From Megalonaias nervosa (lineage: Eukaryota > Mollusca > Bivalvia > Unionida > Unionidae): 64,000 nucleotides of DNA. Numbering within the stretch: the first letter of the stretch is position 1; every line of letters begins with the position of its first letter. Positions 27,501 through 42,500 of this stretch are shown in pieces. The notes under the pieces were generated by a model. It had not been told where the DNA came from. It ran no database searches and was given only the letters and a program-made list of their open reading frames with translations. The position numbers and the translations under genes were made by a program. The stretch lies in NCBI GenBank assembly GCA_016617855.1, contig JAECUM010001157.1, positions 62,001-126,000 on the forward strand, read 5' to 3'.

Positions 27501-30500
27501 AATTACTAAAAGGAAACAAAAGTTAAAAATGGAAGGATGGAAACACAAATACCATATCCTCCGGAAACAATCAAATAACTGAATACAATTTCAGAAACTT
27601 ACATCATCAATCTCTTGGGATGGTGGTTGTGGCCTCTTTTCCATGTTGCCTATGAACTCTGAATCCCACTTCTTGTAACGAATTCCCTTCCACTTCTTTA
27701 CTAGCGGCTGAAAATAAATTTTGTTATAAATCCATGTGTATCACTGGACTGAAATTTTATTTCAATCATACAATTATTGTACACATCTTACAGCAGTGGC
27801 AACCACATGCCATCAGAGTGTGGGGATATGCCTCACCTCTGCCAATCATCTTCACTAGCCAAGGTTCCGATAACCCTATCTACACCTTGGCCGATTGAAC
27901 AGCTATACAGGTACTTTGTCCTAGTGACATCTGTTGGATTTCTTGTGTTGCCTCCCTTAGCATATAATGCCAACTAACCAACAGCATAGTGCACTGTACA
28001 TCTGCTCAAAACATTGGTGGCAATTGACCTAAAAAGGATACTTTGTAAGATTAACATCAAAAGTATGACTGTGTACCAGAGGGAAGCCATTACAGGTGTA
28101 TCTGAGTGAAAGGTATTTGTGCAAACATGGACAGACACTGGAAAATTGCTTATTTATGAGTCCATTCAAATTGTGTGCTCCCCTTGTCTCGATCACGCAG
28201 GAAGAGTGTTCAAATTTGAACAACTTAATTTTATTAGCTGCAGTGATTTGCCGCCGTATCCAATGAAATTCACAGACCCGAAGCACAGAAATATCTGCTC
28301 GATATGCCAAGGTGTATATAAGGTTATTGGAACCTTGGCTAGTGAAGAAATATGAGAAATGACCTAAACACAAAACTTAACCAAATTGTGAAAGCTGGGC
28401 AGGTCTATATCCATATGTTTTATACAGAAAGATGGATAAGGTTTAAACTATTTACTCCTGCTATTGCCATAGTGGGGAAAAAAATAAAAACAGTGTCATA
28501 TCTACAAACAATTATCAAAAAACAACTGTTCCACATAATGTAGTGTACGTCCTCTGTATTGTGCTATGAGCTATTTCTAGTGTTTCTGACATGCTAAACT
28601 AGCACAGAATCTTAATGATGTTACTGATCACAATTAAGACTCACATACCTGAAACATGAATACCTCCCGAAGGATGAACTTTTATTGGGGCACTATAGCC
28701 ACTACTTTTCTGGCATGCTGTCAAAGCCTAATACATACATACATACATACATACATAGATACATCACACCCAGGATAAAAATGAAAATGCAAAGGAAACA
28801 AAATTGACCTTAAACTTGGAGCTACTGTTGTCTAAATTAATGGGCTTCTTCTTTGAGCTATGGTGAAGATATGTAAAAGTTGCATGGACTAAGATCTTAT
28901 CATCTGAAAACAAATTTTCATTCCTATATGTAATGCATAGGCAAAATCTATTTTTAGCAACAATAATCTCAACTTTGGAGCTCCTGCCTCCCCCCTCCCC
29001 CAATTAGGTTCTTCCTTGGGCTATGGAGAGCAAATGGAAGAAGCTGCAGTGAAATCTCTTCACAAACGCTTAAGTTATCCATAAATGACTATGGTCACTG
29101 CCCATTTTGCAGAGAACTATAATATCTTAGAAACTCTTCATTGGAGGTTTATAATAAATGAAGATGGAGATTAAAATTAGCTTTGTTTGTAAAACACACG
29201 GACACCCACCGCAAATGCAAACCAAAGTGTTTCAAAATGTTTCAAGTCACTTAAAAAATAAAACATTTTGACAAAAACGTCAAACCACTGCCATAATTGC
29301 AAGTAATTGCTATCAGTTTATCTATATATGCACACAAATATAGATACTAAATTTCATTTGTCTGCCTCTAGTTGTTTTTGCTTTATCATGCTATGAAGTA
29401 GTTTTGTCCAAAAACTGTAATGGTCTGAAAATCTAATCAGGTCATCTACATATGGACACAAATAAGCCCAAAAAAATCATTTGTCAAGTCTGAATGTTTT
29501 TATGCAATCTTTCAAATAAGCTTCTTGGGACTGACAGAATAACAGACAAATGTATGGATGGAGAAATGGACGAGATTGACTAAGATGCCCTCACTTCAAG
29601 CATTGGGGACTGATCCAGATGCCCTCACTGCAAGCACTGGGGACTGATCCAGATGCCCTCACTGCAAGTATTGGGGACTGATCCAGATGCCCTCACTGCA
29701 AGCACTGGGGATTGATCCAGATGCAGTCACTGCAAATACTGGGGACTGATCCAGATGCCATCATTGCAAGTATTGGGGACTGAACCAGATGTCCACACTG
29801 CATGCACTGGTGACATACAAAGATGAAAGTTGCAACTTATTTAGACAATATGATACTGCATGCTTTCACTGGCATTCACACTGTAAGTCAGTGGTTATAC
29901 AGTGTATGCTTCCAGGGAAGATCAGCTTAACTGATTTCTACCTTTGGTGGCGTGGCCTCGATTCCTGTGCTGCTGCTCCTCTTATGTTTCTTTCCTAGTC
30001 TATCTTCCAATTTTGGTCGCTGTGTTGGGCTTGTCAATATGGGTGTACCTGGCATGGATTTTAAGGGTGTCATAGGTTCAGATGTTGAAAGCAATTCTCC
30101 AATGACAGAACCTGCTGTTGATGGTTGTGTTACAGATGGAGTTGCATTTGGGGGCGAAGATGAACTGAGCAAAGCAGTGCTAACTGATATCTCTTTTGCA
30201 GGAGTGACTTGGTCCGAGACGGAAAGATTTTTTTGCTCCAGCAATTTGCTAGTTTCCTTGAATCTGGCCTCTGCCTCTTTGAAGCTTTTTCTTGTTTCAA
30301 CAAAGTGGGAGTAGCAGTTCATGCTACAGAACAGCAGCTCATCCTGTTCAAATTCCTGAAGAATAAAAGAGATGAGACAATGAAGCAAGAAATCAACAAG
30401 GTATCTTCCTCTAAATGTTGTGTAAAAACTTTAATGCATACTCTGTGTTTAGTATGGTTGGTAAATTTGGTGTTTCAAGGCAGAGCAATGCTTTTGAAGG

Positions 30501-33500
30501 TTGTTTTACCAAGGCAAGTAGATACAGTGTCTTGTGCAAGGAAAACACAGCAGTCAATCTGGGCTCATGCAGTGATTGGAATTTTGAAACCTGAAATCTT
30601 ATGGTCATGATGCCTTATTGTGAGCCATCATATCTCATTATCAAATCTAAATGTTAACATCATAGCCATTATGTCTCATTATTGAATATATATGTCTCAT
30701 TATAGAATATATATGTGAATATCTTAACCATCATGTCTTATAGAATCTAAAGTTTGATATCATAGCCATAATGTCTTATTATAGAATATATATATATATG
30801 CTAACATCATAGCCATGAAGTCTCATTATTAAATCTAAATGTTAACATCACAGCCATCATGACTCATTATCAAATCTAAATGTTAACATCAAACACATCA
30901 TGACTCATTATCAAATCTAAATGTTAACATAATGGCCATCATGTCTCATTATCAAATCTAAATGTTAACATCATGGCCATCATGACTCATTATCAAATCT
31001 AAATGTTAACATCATAGCACATCATGACTCATTATCAAATCTAAATGTTAACATAATGGCCATCATGACTCATTATCAAATCTAAATGTTAACATCATGG
31101 CCATGATGTCTCATTATCAAATCTAAATGTTAACATCATGGCCATCATGACTCATTATCAAATCTAAATGTTAACATCATGGCCATGATGTCTCATTATC
31201 AAAGCAAAATGTTAACATCATAGCCATGATGTCTCATTAGGGCTGTTCCATTTAAACATGCATGGTACCCAGGGAAGGCAGTTGTTTTAAAAAAAATTAC
31301 ATGCCAGGGTACTTTTGATGTCACAGACTTCTTAATAGAATGATAAGAAAATTCTAAATTGCAGCTATGGGTGAGGATCCAACACTGAAAGTGTCTTCCC
31401 TGTAATATAAATGTTAACATTGTAGAAGATATGGATTACCATGCTGTGGTATGTAAGACAATTGCTTATTATGATTACAGGTGAGACAACTGCTTATTAT
31501 GCTTACAGGTGAGACAACTGCTTATTTTTCATTAAACAATCTCAACTTAAATCTGCTGAACTGATGAAGAGTATCATGCAAAAGAAAATTTCTAATTTTT
31601 ACACCTAATATTAAATTCTGTCCAACCTGTTTCCCAGATAATTAAAAATGTTTGGCCATACATTTTGAATTAATTGAACATAATATTGCCGATGGTGAAA
31701 CAAAAGTACACACAATCTTCTGTCACAATAACCTTCATGGATATTATAAATCCAATGAAAGACTTCCTATTACAATGCATTGTGTAGGGTTATCCAGTAA
31801 GTTGTCAAGCACACTGCGGCATCCAAAATGTTTACTGCACTGTAACATGACGTTACAGTGCATCTGTTATGATGCTACAATATGTGAACAGAAATCAAGT
31901 TACAGAATGTATTTTTATGTGTGATTCAGTGATAAAAAATAATATTTTATTCAACAACATTTGTATCCTTCTTAATTTGCATCAAGTAATTTATATACAA
32001 TTTATTACTGAACCAATAGGACTAAATTATAATCAATTAAAGTCTGTACTGTTGGACATCATGGTCTTGCTCAATATAGCTCACAATATCCAACAATACA
32101 AACACTATCTTGCAAAACTACTCCCAAACTATCATGTCTAAATGAAGTAATTGAAGCAATACAAATAACTCCATGATATTGGAAAATACATTTTTTATCA
32201 GCTTGGAATGTGTCTTCCATTTAGCCAGGATTTACTTTTAAGACTGATAATATTTCTGCATCTGTAAAGGACTGTGTTTTTCAACAACTATTTCTTACTT
32301 CATTTTGGTACCTGATCCTCTTTTTCACAACTATTTCTTACTTCATTTTGGTACCTGATCCTCTTTTTCACAACTATTTCTTACTTCATTTTGGTACCTG
32401 ATCCTCTTTTTCACAACTATTTCTTACTTCACTGGGTACCTGATCCTCTTTTTCACAACTATTTCTTACTTCACTGGGTACCTGATCCTCTTTTTAACAA
32501 CTCCTTCTTACTTCACTGGGTACCTGATCCTCTTTTTAACAACTCCTTCTTACTTCACTGGGTACCTGATCCACTTCTTAACAACTACTTCTTACTTCAC
32601 TGTGTACCTGATCCTTTTTTTAACAACTGTTTCTTATTTTGTTAGATACCTGATCTTTTTAACAACCATTTCTTATTTTGTTAGATACCTGATCTCTTTA
32701 ACAATTATTTCTTACTTCATTAGGTACCTGATCCTCTTTTGAAAGGAAAGGCACTTCTGTCTTTTTCTTGCTAATCCCAACATTCATCACTATCACATCA
32801 CAGTGGCGGCAAAATCTGGGCTTAGATTTCATCAAGGACTGGATATTTATCACTTCTTCTTGGTCTGAAACACAAATTAAAATATTTTTAAAATTATTTT
32901 ATTAGTGACAATATTGTATGGACACACATAAAATCCTGATCTTGGGAATTACCCAGTACAGGCATATTAATGGGTTTGGCTCCAGTGGTCAGTCTTGGGG
33001 AATTCACCAGTGCAAACATTAATGGGTTTAGCTTTGGTGGTCAATATTAGTGAATTAACCAGCGCAAACATATTAATGAGTTTGGCTCTGCTGGTCAATC
33101 TTGGGGAATAAATATATGATATAGGTAAGGTCACTGGGGTACAGTGCATCATGAAAATGTTATGGACATCTTATACTTGGATACACTTTGCTGTGATATA
33201 GACAAGGTCATCTTATACAGGGGTATTTGTATGTGACATAGGCATCATCATCTTATACTGCAGTACATTGAGCTGTGATATAGACAAGGTCATCTTATAC
33301 AGGGGTATTTGTATGTGACATAGGCATCATCATCTTATACTGCAGTACACTGAGCTGTGATATAGACAAGGTCATCTAATACTGGGGTATTTGTATGTGA
33401 CATAGGCATCATCATCTTATACTGCAGTACATTGAGCTGTGATATAGACAAGGTCATCTTATACTGGGGTACATCATGCCATCATGCAGGCAAGGTCATC

Positions 33501-36500
33501 TTATACTGTGTTACACTGTGCTGTGATATAGGCAAGATCATCTTGTACTGGGGGACAATGTGCCATCAGATAGGCAAGGTCATTTGTACTGGGATACATC
33601 ATGCAATCAAATAGTTAAGATCATCTTGTACAGGAGTACACTGTACCATGATATAGGTGCAGTCATCTTATACTGGGGTACATTGTGACATGGTATAAGC
33701 AAGGTCATCTTATACTGGGGTACACTGTGACATGATATGAGCAAGGTCATCTTATACTGGGGTGCATCATGTCATGATATAACCAAAGGTAATCTTATAC
33801 TGAGGTAGATCGTGTCATGATATAAGCAAGGTCATCTTATACTGGGGTACATTGTGTCATGATATAAGCAAGGTCATCTTATACTGGGGTACATCGTGTC
33901 ATATGAGCAAGGATAAGCAAGGTCATCTTATACTGGGGTACATCGTGTCATATGAGCAAGGATAAGCAAGGTCATCTTATACTGGGGTACATCGTGGTAT
34001 AATATAGGAGCAATTATCTTATACTTGCGTATATCGTGTCATGATATAAGCAAGGTCATCTTATACTGGGGTACATCGTGTCACAATATAAGCAAGGTCA
34101 TCTTATATTGGGGTACAATGTGCTGTGATAAATGCACTAATGGGGGGTCCTAAGCTGTAAAAGTCTTTTTAAGTAAGGGTTATCCATTGTGAAATAAGTC
34201 ATTATCATTACTATCTTCACTTACGTTTTATATTCATTTTCAAATGCTCAGGGGATGGGCTCCTACTCAATTCATAGCTCGGTGGAACAGCAATCTTGAG
34301 CAAATCTGCAATAGCTGACAACACTCCACCTATGTCTTCTGCAGCCTTGGCTGACAAAGTCAAGGTAACAGACACTTCTTTACTCTGATTTGGACCTGAA
34401 AATGTCTTGGAAAGTCCTGTAAATGGATCAATGTCTCCTGAGAAATGTTCTTTTCCAATGATATGACTAAACTCTGGTTCAATTTCTGTCTTCTGTGACA
34501 ATTCAGTTACTGGTAAATATGCTTGGAGTTGATCCCTCTGCTCAATTTTAGGGTCCACTAGAAGCAGATTTTCTTGTTTGATGTGGATCATGGGCATCTT
34601 AATTGGAACTGGTTGAAGAATTGGAACTGTTGGTGAGGTTCCGTCATCCCCACTAGACTTATCAGGATCAATGGGCCGCAGCATTGGATAATCTGTCTCA
34701 TTTTCTGCCTCTCCAAATCCAAGCTCAGGTGAAGACGAAGATATTACAGTCTCTGGGCTTTTACTAAGTCTGTTGAACAAATAATAAAGAGAAATGAGAC
34801 GTAAGTAACATGGATCTAAATCTGTTGTACAAATAATAAAGAGAAATGAGACATAAGTAACATGGATCTAAATCTGTTCTACAAATAATAAAGAGAAATG
34901 TGACATAAGTAACATGGATCTAAATCTGTTGTACAAATAATAAAGAGAAATGAGACATAAGTAACATGGATCTAAATCTGTTGTACAAATAATAACGAGA
35001 AATGTGACATAAGTAACATGGATCTAAATCTGTTGTACAAATAATAAAGAGAAATCAGACATAAGTAACATGGATCTAAATCTGTTGTACAAATAATAAA
35101 GAAAAATGAGACATAAGTAACATGGATCTAAATCTGTTGTACAAATAATAAAGAGAAATCAGACATAAGTAACATGGATCTAAATCTGTTATACAAATAA
35201 TAAAGAGAAATGAGACATAAGTAACATGGATCTAAATCTGTTGTACAAATAATAAAGAGAAATCAGACATAAGTAACATGGATCTATGTCTGTTGTACAT
35301 CTGAGAAATATAACTTGAAGAATGAGCTTAATGTAAACACTTGGAAATGAGCTCAATGTTACACATCGAGTTTAATACAAAAACCTGAAAATAGTGCTTA
35401 AAGTAAAAACTTTAACACTGACAAGTTAAAAAAGAATAAGACAATGAACTTAGTCCAAAAACATCAACACTGAGCTTAATGTAAAAACTTGTAATGTAAT
35501 ATGGAGCTTATCCTAGTATTTAGACATGTGGTATATATATATTGATGTTGTTGTTGTAGTAGGGTTTAATGCCATTTTTCAGCACAAGATAGGCTATACA
35601 TGGCAGTCAGTATAACTGATGGATGAAGAACCCTGGAAAACCCCAGCAAGAACCACTGACCCACAAGAAGCTACTGGCAGGCTTTCTCACATACCCACAT
35701 TAGCCGAGCCTGAGACTTGAACCCACGCAGACAGAGGTGAGATGGCAGTGATCCAAAACGGTGAGCGCTTTAGACCACTTGGGGCCCCGTATATATATTG
35801 ACATACACATGGTTGACAAAGTGTGTTCAAATTACTTATTAATTGATAACCAGCAACAGATAATTTGTTGTACACTTGTAATTTTTTTAAAACTGATTAT
35901 TTCTATCTTCTATGTACAACACTATTTAAAATAAACTTTAGAGACAAGAAAGTGGCAGAAATTTGCATATTTGATAACTCTGAGGTCTTGAGTTTGATTC
36001 CAAATTTTGGCCTGAAGACAGAAATATCAATCTAGGTTTTTTAAAATTTTCTTTCACCTTAATTACCATGGAGGCTGAGGGATTAGTATGCCAGACTCTT
36101 GACCCAGAGTGTGGGTTCAAAATTCCATGTTATATACTCACTTACAAGTTGGATCCAACTGCAAACTGCATTAACCCAACTACAGACTGTACAGACCGAG
36201 AAAGAGCTAAGTGGCTTTCCAAATGACACAGGTGGCAATTCCAGGCTGGCCTGGCCAGGTACTGAACTGGTAACACTTGTATTAGGAGTCCAAGCTCCAC
36301 CAGCTGAGCCCCCTATGTGTGGGAAGGTGTTCAGTGAATGAGTGGAAACATTACACAAATATGTACTTACTCTGGAAGGACATCAACCTTGGGTTCAATC
36401 CTCGGTGGTGATGGCAGTGTGGGTTTGAAAAGAGGTGGCATCCCTCCTAGGAATGGAATATCCTGGCTAAGTGGAAACATCAGGGGCTGATCCCCACTGA

Positions 36501-39500
36501 GCCTCTGTCTCTCTTCACGATTTGCCTCTATTGACAAAAGGATACCAATGAAAATGACCAACAATATTAAAATTCATGAGCAAATAAATAATCACTTTAC
36601 AGACCAAGAAAAGGTAAATAAATTTCACATTTTATCCTGCAGAAGTATGAAAATTTGATTTACACTATGATATCCATCACCCATTTTTGATAGTAATCTG
36701 TTTTCAAGAGCATCATCTTTATAAACAAGACAGTAATAGAACAATTTTGCTAAATCCATATACTAAAGTTTAAAAATATTTCCGTAAAACTTTATGAGCA
36801 TTTCTTGTTTCGACACTAATGAGGTCATTCCATACAGAAGTATGGGAAAAAGTACCCTGGCACCAACTGTCGTCCATCAAAAGTATTGAGATTATTGATG
36901 GCTTGGAGAGATGAAGTCATACTAATTTACACAAGATCAGATCATTAGATAAGATCAGATGAAAGAATATAACTCCAGGTCCATTTTAATTACCACACAC
37001 ATACTGCTCTTAATATTCCAACATTTCTTTTCATCTCGCAAGAAAAAAAACATTTTTTAACATTATCTGAAAAATTATTGTGATCTAATTTTCAAAGCAT
37101 TTTCAACCACTATTATTTCAAGCATTAATTTCTGTGAAACAATACACAATGAGTCTAATCATTTACCTAAATTAGAGTAAACTCCTTTGCCTCTTTATTT
37201 TGTACATCAACATGAAAGGCCATTGGGTATATATTTTGCTACTAACTTTGGCATGAACAACAAGTTTGCTACTATTTATAGTAATACAAATTATGTTTGG
37301 TAACACAGAATATACACTTTGCCATAAGCATGGAGTGAGTGAAATGTCTCCATGTCAAAAGAATAATAGTGAAAACAGTACACAAAAATGTATTAAATCT
37401 GAAATGTTAAAGATCTTACACCCGTCTAATCTAATACACAGTCAAAAGTGCATTGGTTAGTTCAGTTTGTTCGCAGCATGACACAATCATTGTGATAATA
37501 TCAGCTTTCTACAACAAAATGCCTGCATGGCTGATTTATGTAGGTCATAAAAAAATGTCTTCAATAGTTTCTTGTTGACTTTACTATCTTCCTTCACAGA
37601 ATGGTTTTTGTGACTAATAAAATTGTATAATTGTTTGTTATTTTTCAATATTAATAAGAAACATACATTGCAAAAACATTTTTTTTATCCCATCTCCCCA
37701 AGAGCTCAGGGCTCTATGATAAACTCAGCTACAAGTACTATTCCATCAATTATAGCATTTTATGTCCAATCAATTATATCATTTTATATCCAATCATTTC
37801 TAGGGTTCAGGGCACTATGATACATTCATCTACAATTACTATTTCATCAATGACATATTTTTTAATCCCATCACTCCAAGAGTTCAGGGCACTATAATAC
37901 ACTCAGTTACAAGTACCGTTTGATCAATTACATCATTTTATATTAAATTTTTTCATGGGTTCATGGTACTATGATACACTCAGTTACAAGTACTGTTACA
38001 ACAATTACATCATTTTATATCCAACATCTCCAAAAGTTTGGAGCACTATGGTACATTCAGCTACAAGATACTGTTACATCAATGACATCATGATCATATC
38101 AGTTTGAGCTGCAAAGAAAGCATTTATTTTACAAAAGTGAACATCATCTAGAAAACTTTCTTTTCCCCATTTATAAGGTCAACCCTCACATATCAAACAT
38201 TTTACAAAAGTGGGTTCCTGTGTTTATCAAACTAGAAACACAATTACTTGAGAGATACATGTACAATGTGTCATTAAGTTGACTCACCCTCAGTGAAGAA
38301 CCTGCGCCGCTGGTCATTTGTCATGTGAAGTGGCCCACTGTGTAGACCTAGGAATGAGCCAAGGGGAGGCAATACACCTGACAGCAATCCCCCATAAAAA
38401 TCAGGAACTCCTTCCAGGTATGCTGCTCCAAATGATCCCTGAAGCTGGCTTTCATCTGTTGGACAAAGAAACAATGTGTGTCCAAATGACATGAATCAAT
38501 ATCATACAACTAAAGGGCTGATATTTAAGTAAAACAGGGGCCATAACTCATTCAAAAGTGTGCAGGAAAATCATAAAAATCAAATCTGACCTAAATCTTC
38601 TTAGTATATAATCTTAAAACAAATTTGGTTTCAATCTGTTAAGTCCTTCAAAATTACTGAGCAGAAACTGAATAGCAGGAACAAAGTCAAATAAGGGCCA
38701 TAACTCTGTAAAACTGCAGGAAAACATTAAAAATTAAACCTGACTTTGGTCTTTTTGTGGAAAACCTCGTACCAAATTTGATTTTTTTTCTTTAACCCAT
38801 GATTCATCAAATGCCGCTGAGCAGAAATAAACTTCATAGTATTATGCATCTATACTGTGTAACCTTTGGTACATGACTGTATCTATATTGTTTGTAAGTT
38901 TTGTCCACGACTATAAATTATAATGATCATCCATGAACAAGATGTAACATAGCTAATTTTTTCATCATTGGGTTTAGATTCTATTTTTAAAGATACTAAG
39001 CTATAAATGCGTGTTTACAAGTTAAATTCAACCTATATGGATCATGGTTTATGTGATGTTGTAGATTTATAGTTAGACTGGATTACAGTTTATATAATGT
39101 TGCTAGATGTATAGTCAGTAGTTAGACTGGATCAGAGTATATATGATGTTGCTAGATGTATATTCAGACTGGATAACAGTTTCATTTTATGAATTTATTT
39201 TATCATTACACATAAAGATTTTCAAAGCAGATTTTACACTAAAATAAAAGAACAAAGCATAATTCTAAGTTGCAGATACTGTTTGACATCTGGATATCAT
39301 AAAATTTAGCAACAGGGAACTAAGCTTACAGTAAATGACACTTATGTAAACTCTTACTGCTTAATATTGGAGCTGAGCCTGCCACTGAGATAATAGCCTG
39401 TGTTGTGTTAACGAAGGGCTCTTGAAGGGGAACTGGGGGTAACTGCTTCAAATCTTTCAACATGCTTTCAAACATGGCTTCAAAGTTCTCCAAGGCTTCT

Positions 39501-42500
39501 GCTTCCACTGGCTTCTTTTTCCTGGACTTTTTCTTTGGTGGTGGTTTTTCTTTGTCAACAGGGGGCACCTGACTTGGTTGGCTTTCTGTTGATACCTGAC
39601 CTTGACTTGTACCATCACTCGTGCTGTTACTCTTCTTTTTCCGTTTCTTTGGTGGGCCTTGTTGTCCCTCTTCTGCCTTTTTCTTTGCTTTTTTCTTACT
39701 CACTTCTATTTCTTTACGACGTTTCTCATACTCAAGCCGTCTTGTTTCTATAAAAAGAAAAGATGTTTTATTCTTTATTATATGTCAGGAGTACTTAAAT
39801 TGTTGGTTCGTTGGTTCTAATGTCCCTTTAAACCATATGATTGCCTACATAATGCTGTTGGAAATGGGATATAAGTACCTCTGTCCAGAACACACCTTGG
39901 CAGCTGACTGAGGTTGGCCAGGGTGGATTTATAACTTGCAACCCTTCATTTAGGAGTCTGATGTTCAACCAAATGACTTATGGTTACCAGCAAATATGTC
40001 CAAATATAATAAAAGTCGGTATATGCATATACTGATATTTAGTGTTTAGTATTTAAAACAGCTCTCATTTTTAAGGATATTAAAAAACTTAAACCTTTCA
40101 ATCACTGTCATGCTCTATACATTTAAGGACAGCAAGAATAAAGATATATAGGTATGTAGTATTGTACTGAGATAAAAAAACCCAAGGGACATTTTGCCAC
40201 TCCAAACTGTCGCTGTCCACCTAAATATCTTTACCCTTATAAAAAGACAAAGGCACATACAATATCACCCAGACGGATAAGCCTAAATGCAGCACTATGC
40301 ATATATGTATAGGGTTCACCAGCAAATCAGCACAATACTGGCTATATAGTGGATCATGGTTTATTTGATGTTGTAGATTTATAGTTAGAATGGTTTATAT
40401 AAAGTTGCTAGATGTATAGTCAGTAGTCAGACTGGATCATAGTATATATGATGTTGCTAGATGTACAGTCAGACTGGATAACAGTTTATGTGATGTTGCT
40501 AGATTATAGTCAGACTGGATCATGGTTTATGTGATGTTGCTAGATATATAGTTAGACTTGATCATGGATTATATGATGTTGCTATGTCAAGACTTGTGCA
40601 ATGTTGCTAAATGTCATGTCACACTGGATCATGATTTATGTGAATATTGCTAGCTGTCATGACAGACTGTCATGATTTATGTGATGTTGCTAGATGTCAG
40701 AATGTATCATGACAGGTAATGTTGCTATGTCAGATTATCATGACTTATGTTTTTTGCTGGATGTCATACAAGACACTCATGGTTTAAGTGATATTGCAAG
40801 ATGTTCTGTCAGACTGCATAATGATTTGTGTGGTGTTGCAAGATGTCATAATTTATGCAATGTTGCTAAACATCATGTCAGACTGAATTGTGATTTATGT
40901 GATGTTACTAGATGTCATGACAGACTGTCATGATGTGAAGTTGCTAGATGTCAGGTTGTATCCTGACCTATGTGATGTTGGTACATGCCTGGTTGTATCA
41001 TGATGTATGTGATGCTGGTACATGTCAGGTTGTTATCATGACCTATGTGATGTTGGTACATGTTAGGTTGTATCATGACCTATGTGATGCTACAAATGTC
41101 AGACTGTGTCATGATTTACAAAACTAGAAAATTAATATGAACATATCTAATGAACTGGCATTTAAAATTGTTACTTTGACCTTTGATCCCATGAACCAAT
41201 ACATGGAATCCTCATTAAAACTGGATGTACTTGCGTGCCAAGTTGACCATTATTTATTTTACAACTGTTTAACAGGGCTTGATGATGCACAAAGCATGGT
41301 TATCAAGTTATTACAAGTTCTCCAATTTTCTCTATGGCAAGAAACATGTAATGCTGCCATCTAAGCCATTAACAGTACTTCCATGGAATGCCAAATCTTG
41401 CTTGTGATTGATTTCTGCATACACAGGCAAGATAGAATTTTCTAATATCAAGATACACAAATCTGTCTGACAGTAATACTGTGCAAAGTTTTGTTGAATA
41501 CTTCAACTGATATAGAAGTCACGTGACCTTCAAAACTATTCCACTGGACCATAACATTGCTGACACTTCTGTTGCTGCCATTGATGCCAAAAAATTATTA
41601 GCATGAAAAGTAAATGTGTTTAAGAAATTGTTGCTGCAAGAAAGTCACAAAATGAAACCTGCATTATTGCCCAAAGGTCATGCATCACTGATTTAATTGT
41701 TTTAATTTCATAATTATCCATCCAACATGACTAAAACATCAAGGAGTTTGGGAAATGTTAACAAATTTAATCAACAGCAGTATTAACTGTGGACATACAT
41801 GATGTCATACTGGTATCAGTTATACAAAACTGAATGCCCTTGATTCTAGAATGCTTTCTATCAAATTTATTAATATTCCACTGAGCTCTTTTTCGGATGC
41901 CCAAAGGTTCTATTCTGAGTAACTGTGGCCATGTTTGATGACAGACCAACATCTTTTGCATAAATTTGAGAAGTTTTGATGCCAGGATGCTTTCTGCCTT
42001 TTGCCAGGTCAATTTATAAAAACCTTTACAACAAAAACCTTAAAACACATTTTCTATGACTGACAATGATTCCAAGTTGATGGGCCAAGCCAATGTACAG
42101 CACAATGAATTACCTTACCTTCACAATGATTCAACCCACTTTATGAACAAAATCTATCATGTGATATAGGAAAGGTAAGTATATGAAAATGTCTTACTTA
42201 AACCTAAATAAAAATTTTCAATTAATGTGCATATGGTCTGAAGGTCAATGGAGTGAGCACACAAAAACACACTGAACTATCTCAGCTTCATAATGATTCA
42301 TGCCAAGTTTGAGGTTTAGGGAATACATGGATACGAAAATCTTGAACCAAAACATTAATAACCTGTAATGCCACCCTTGTTGTTGCTGCTGGAAAAGTGA
42401 GCTCGACATTAATGACTGCATAGAATTAAAAACAATACTATAACATGTCAAATTCAATACAGGTCAAATTAAACAAATGCTGGAACATGTCAAATTAAAA

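Noticed and set aside
30209..30610. Plus-strand open frame of 133 codons
   Set aside because: It is the opposite strand of exon 9, whose coding sense is fixed by family similarity.
39535..39911. Plus-strand hydrophobic open frames resembling membrane proteins
   Set aside because: They are antisense to the Lys-rich exon 4; poly-Lys codons read backwards give Phe/Leu/Ser runs.
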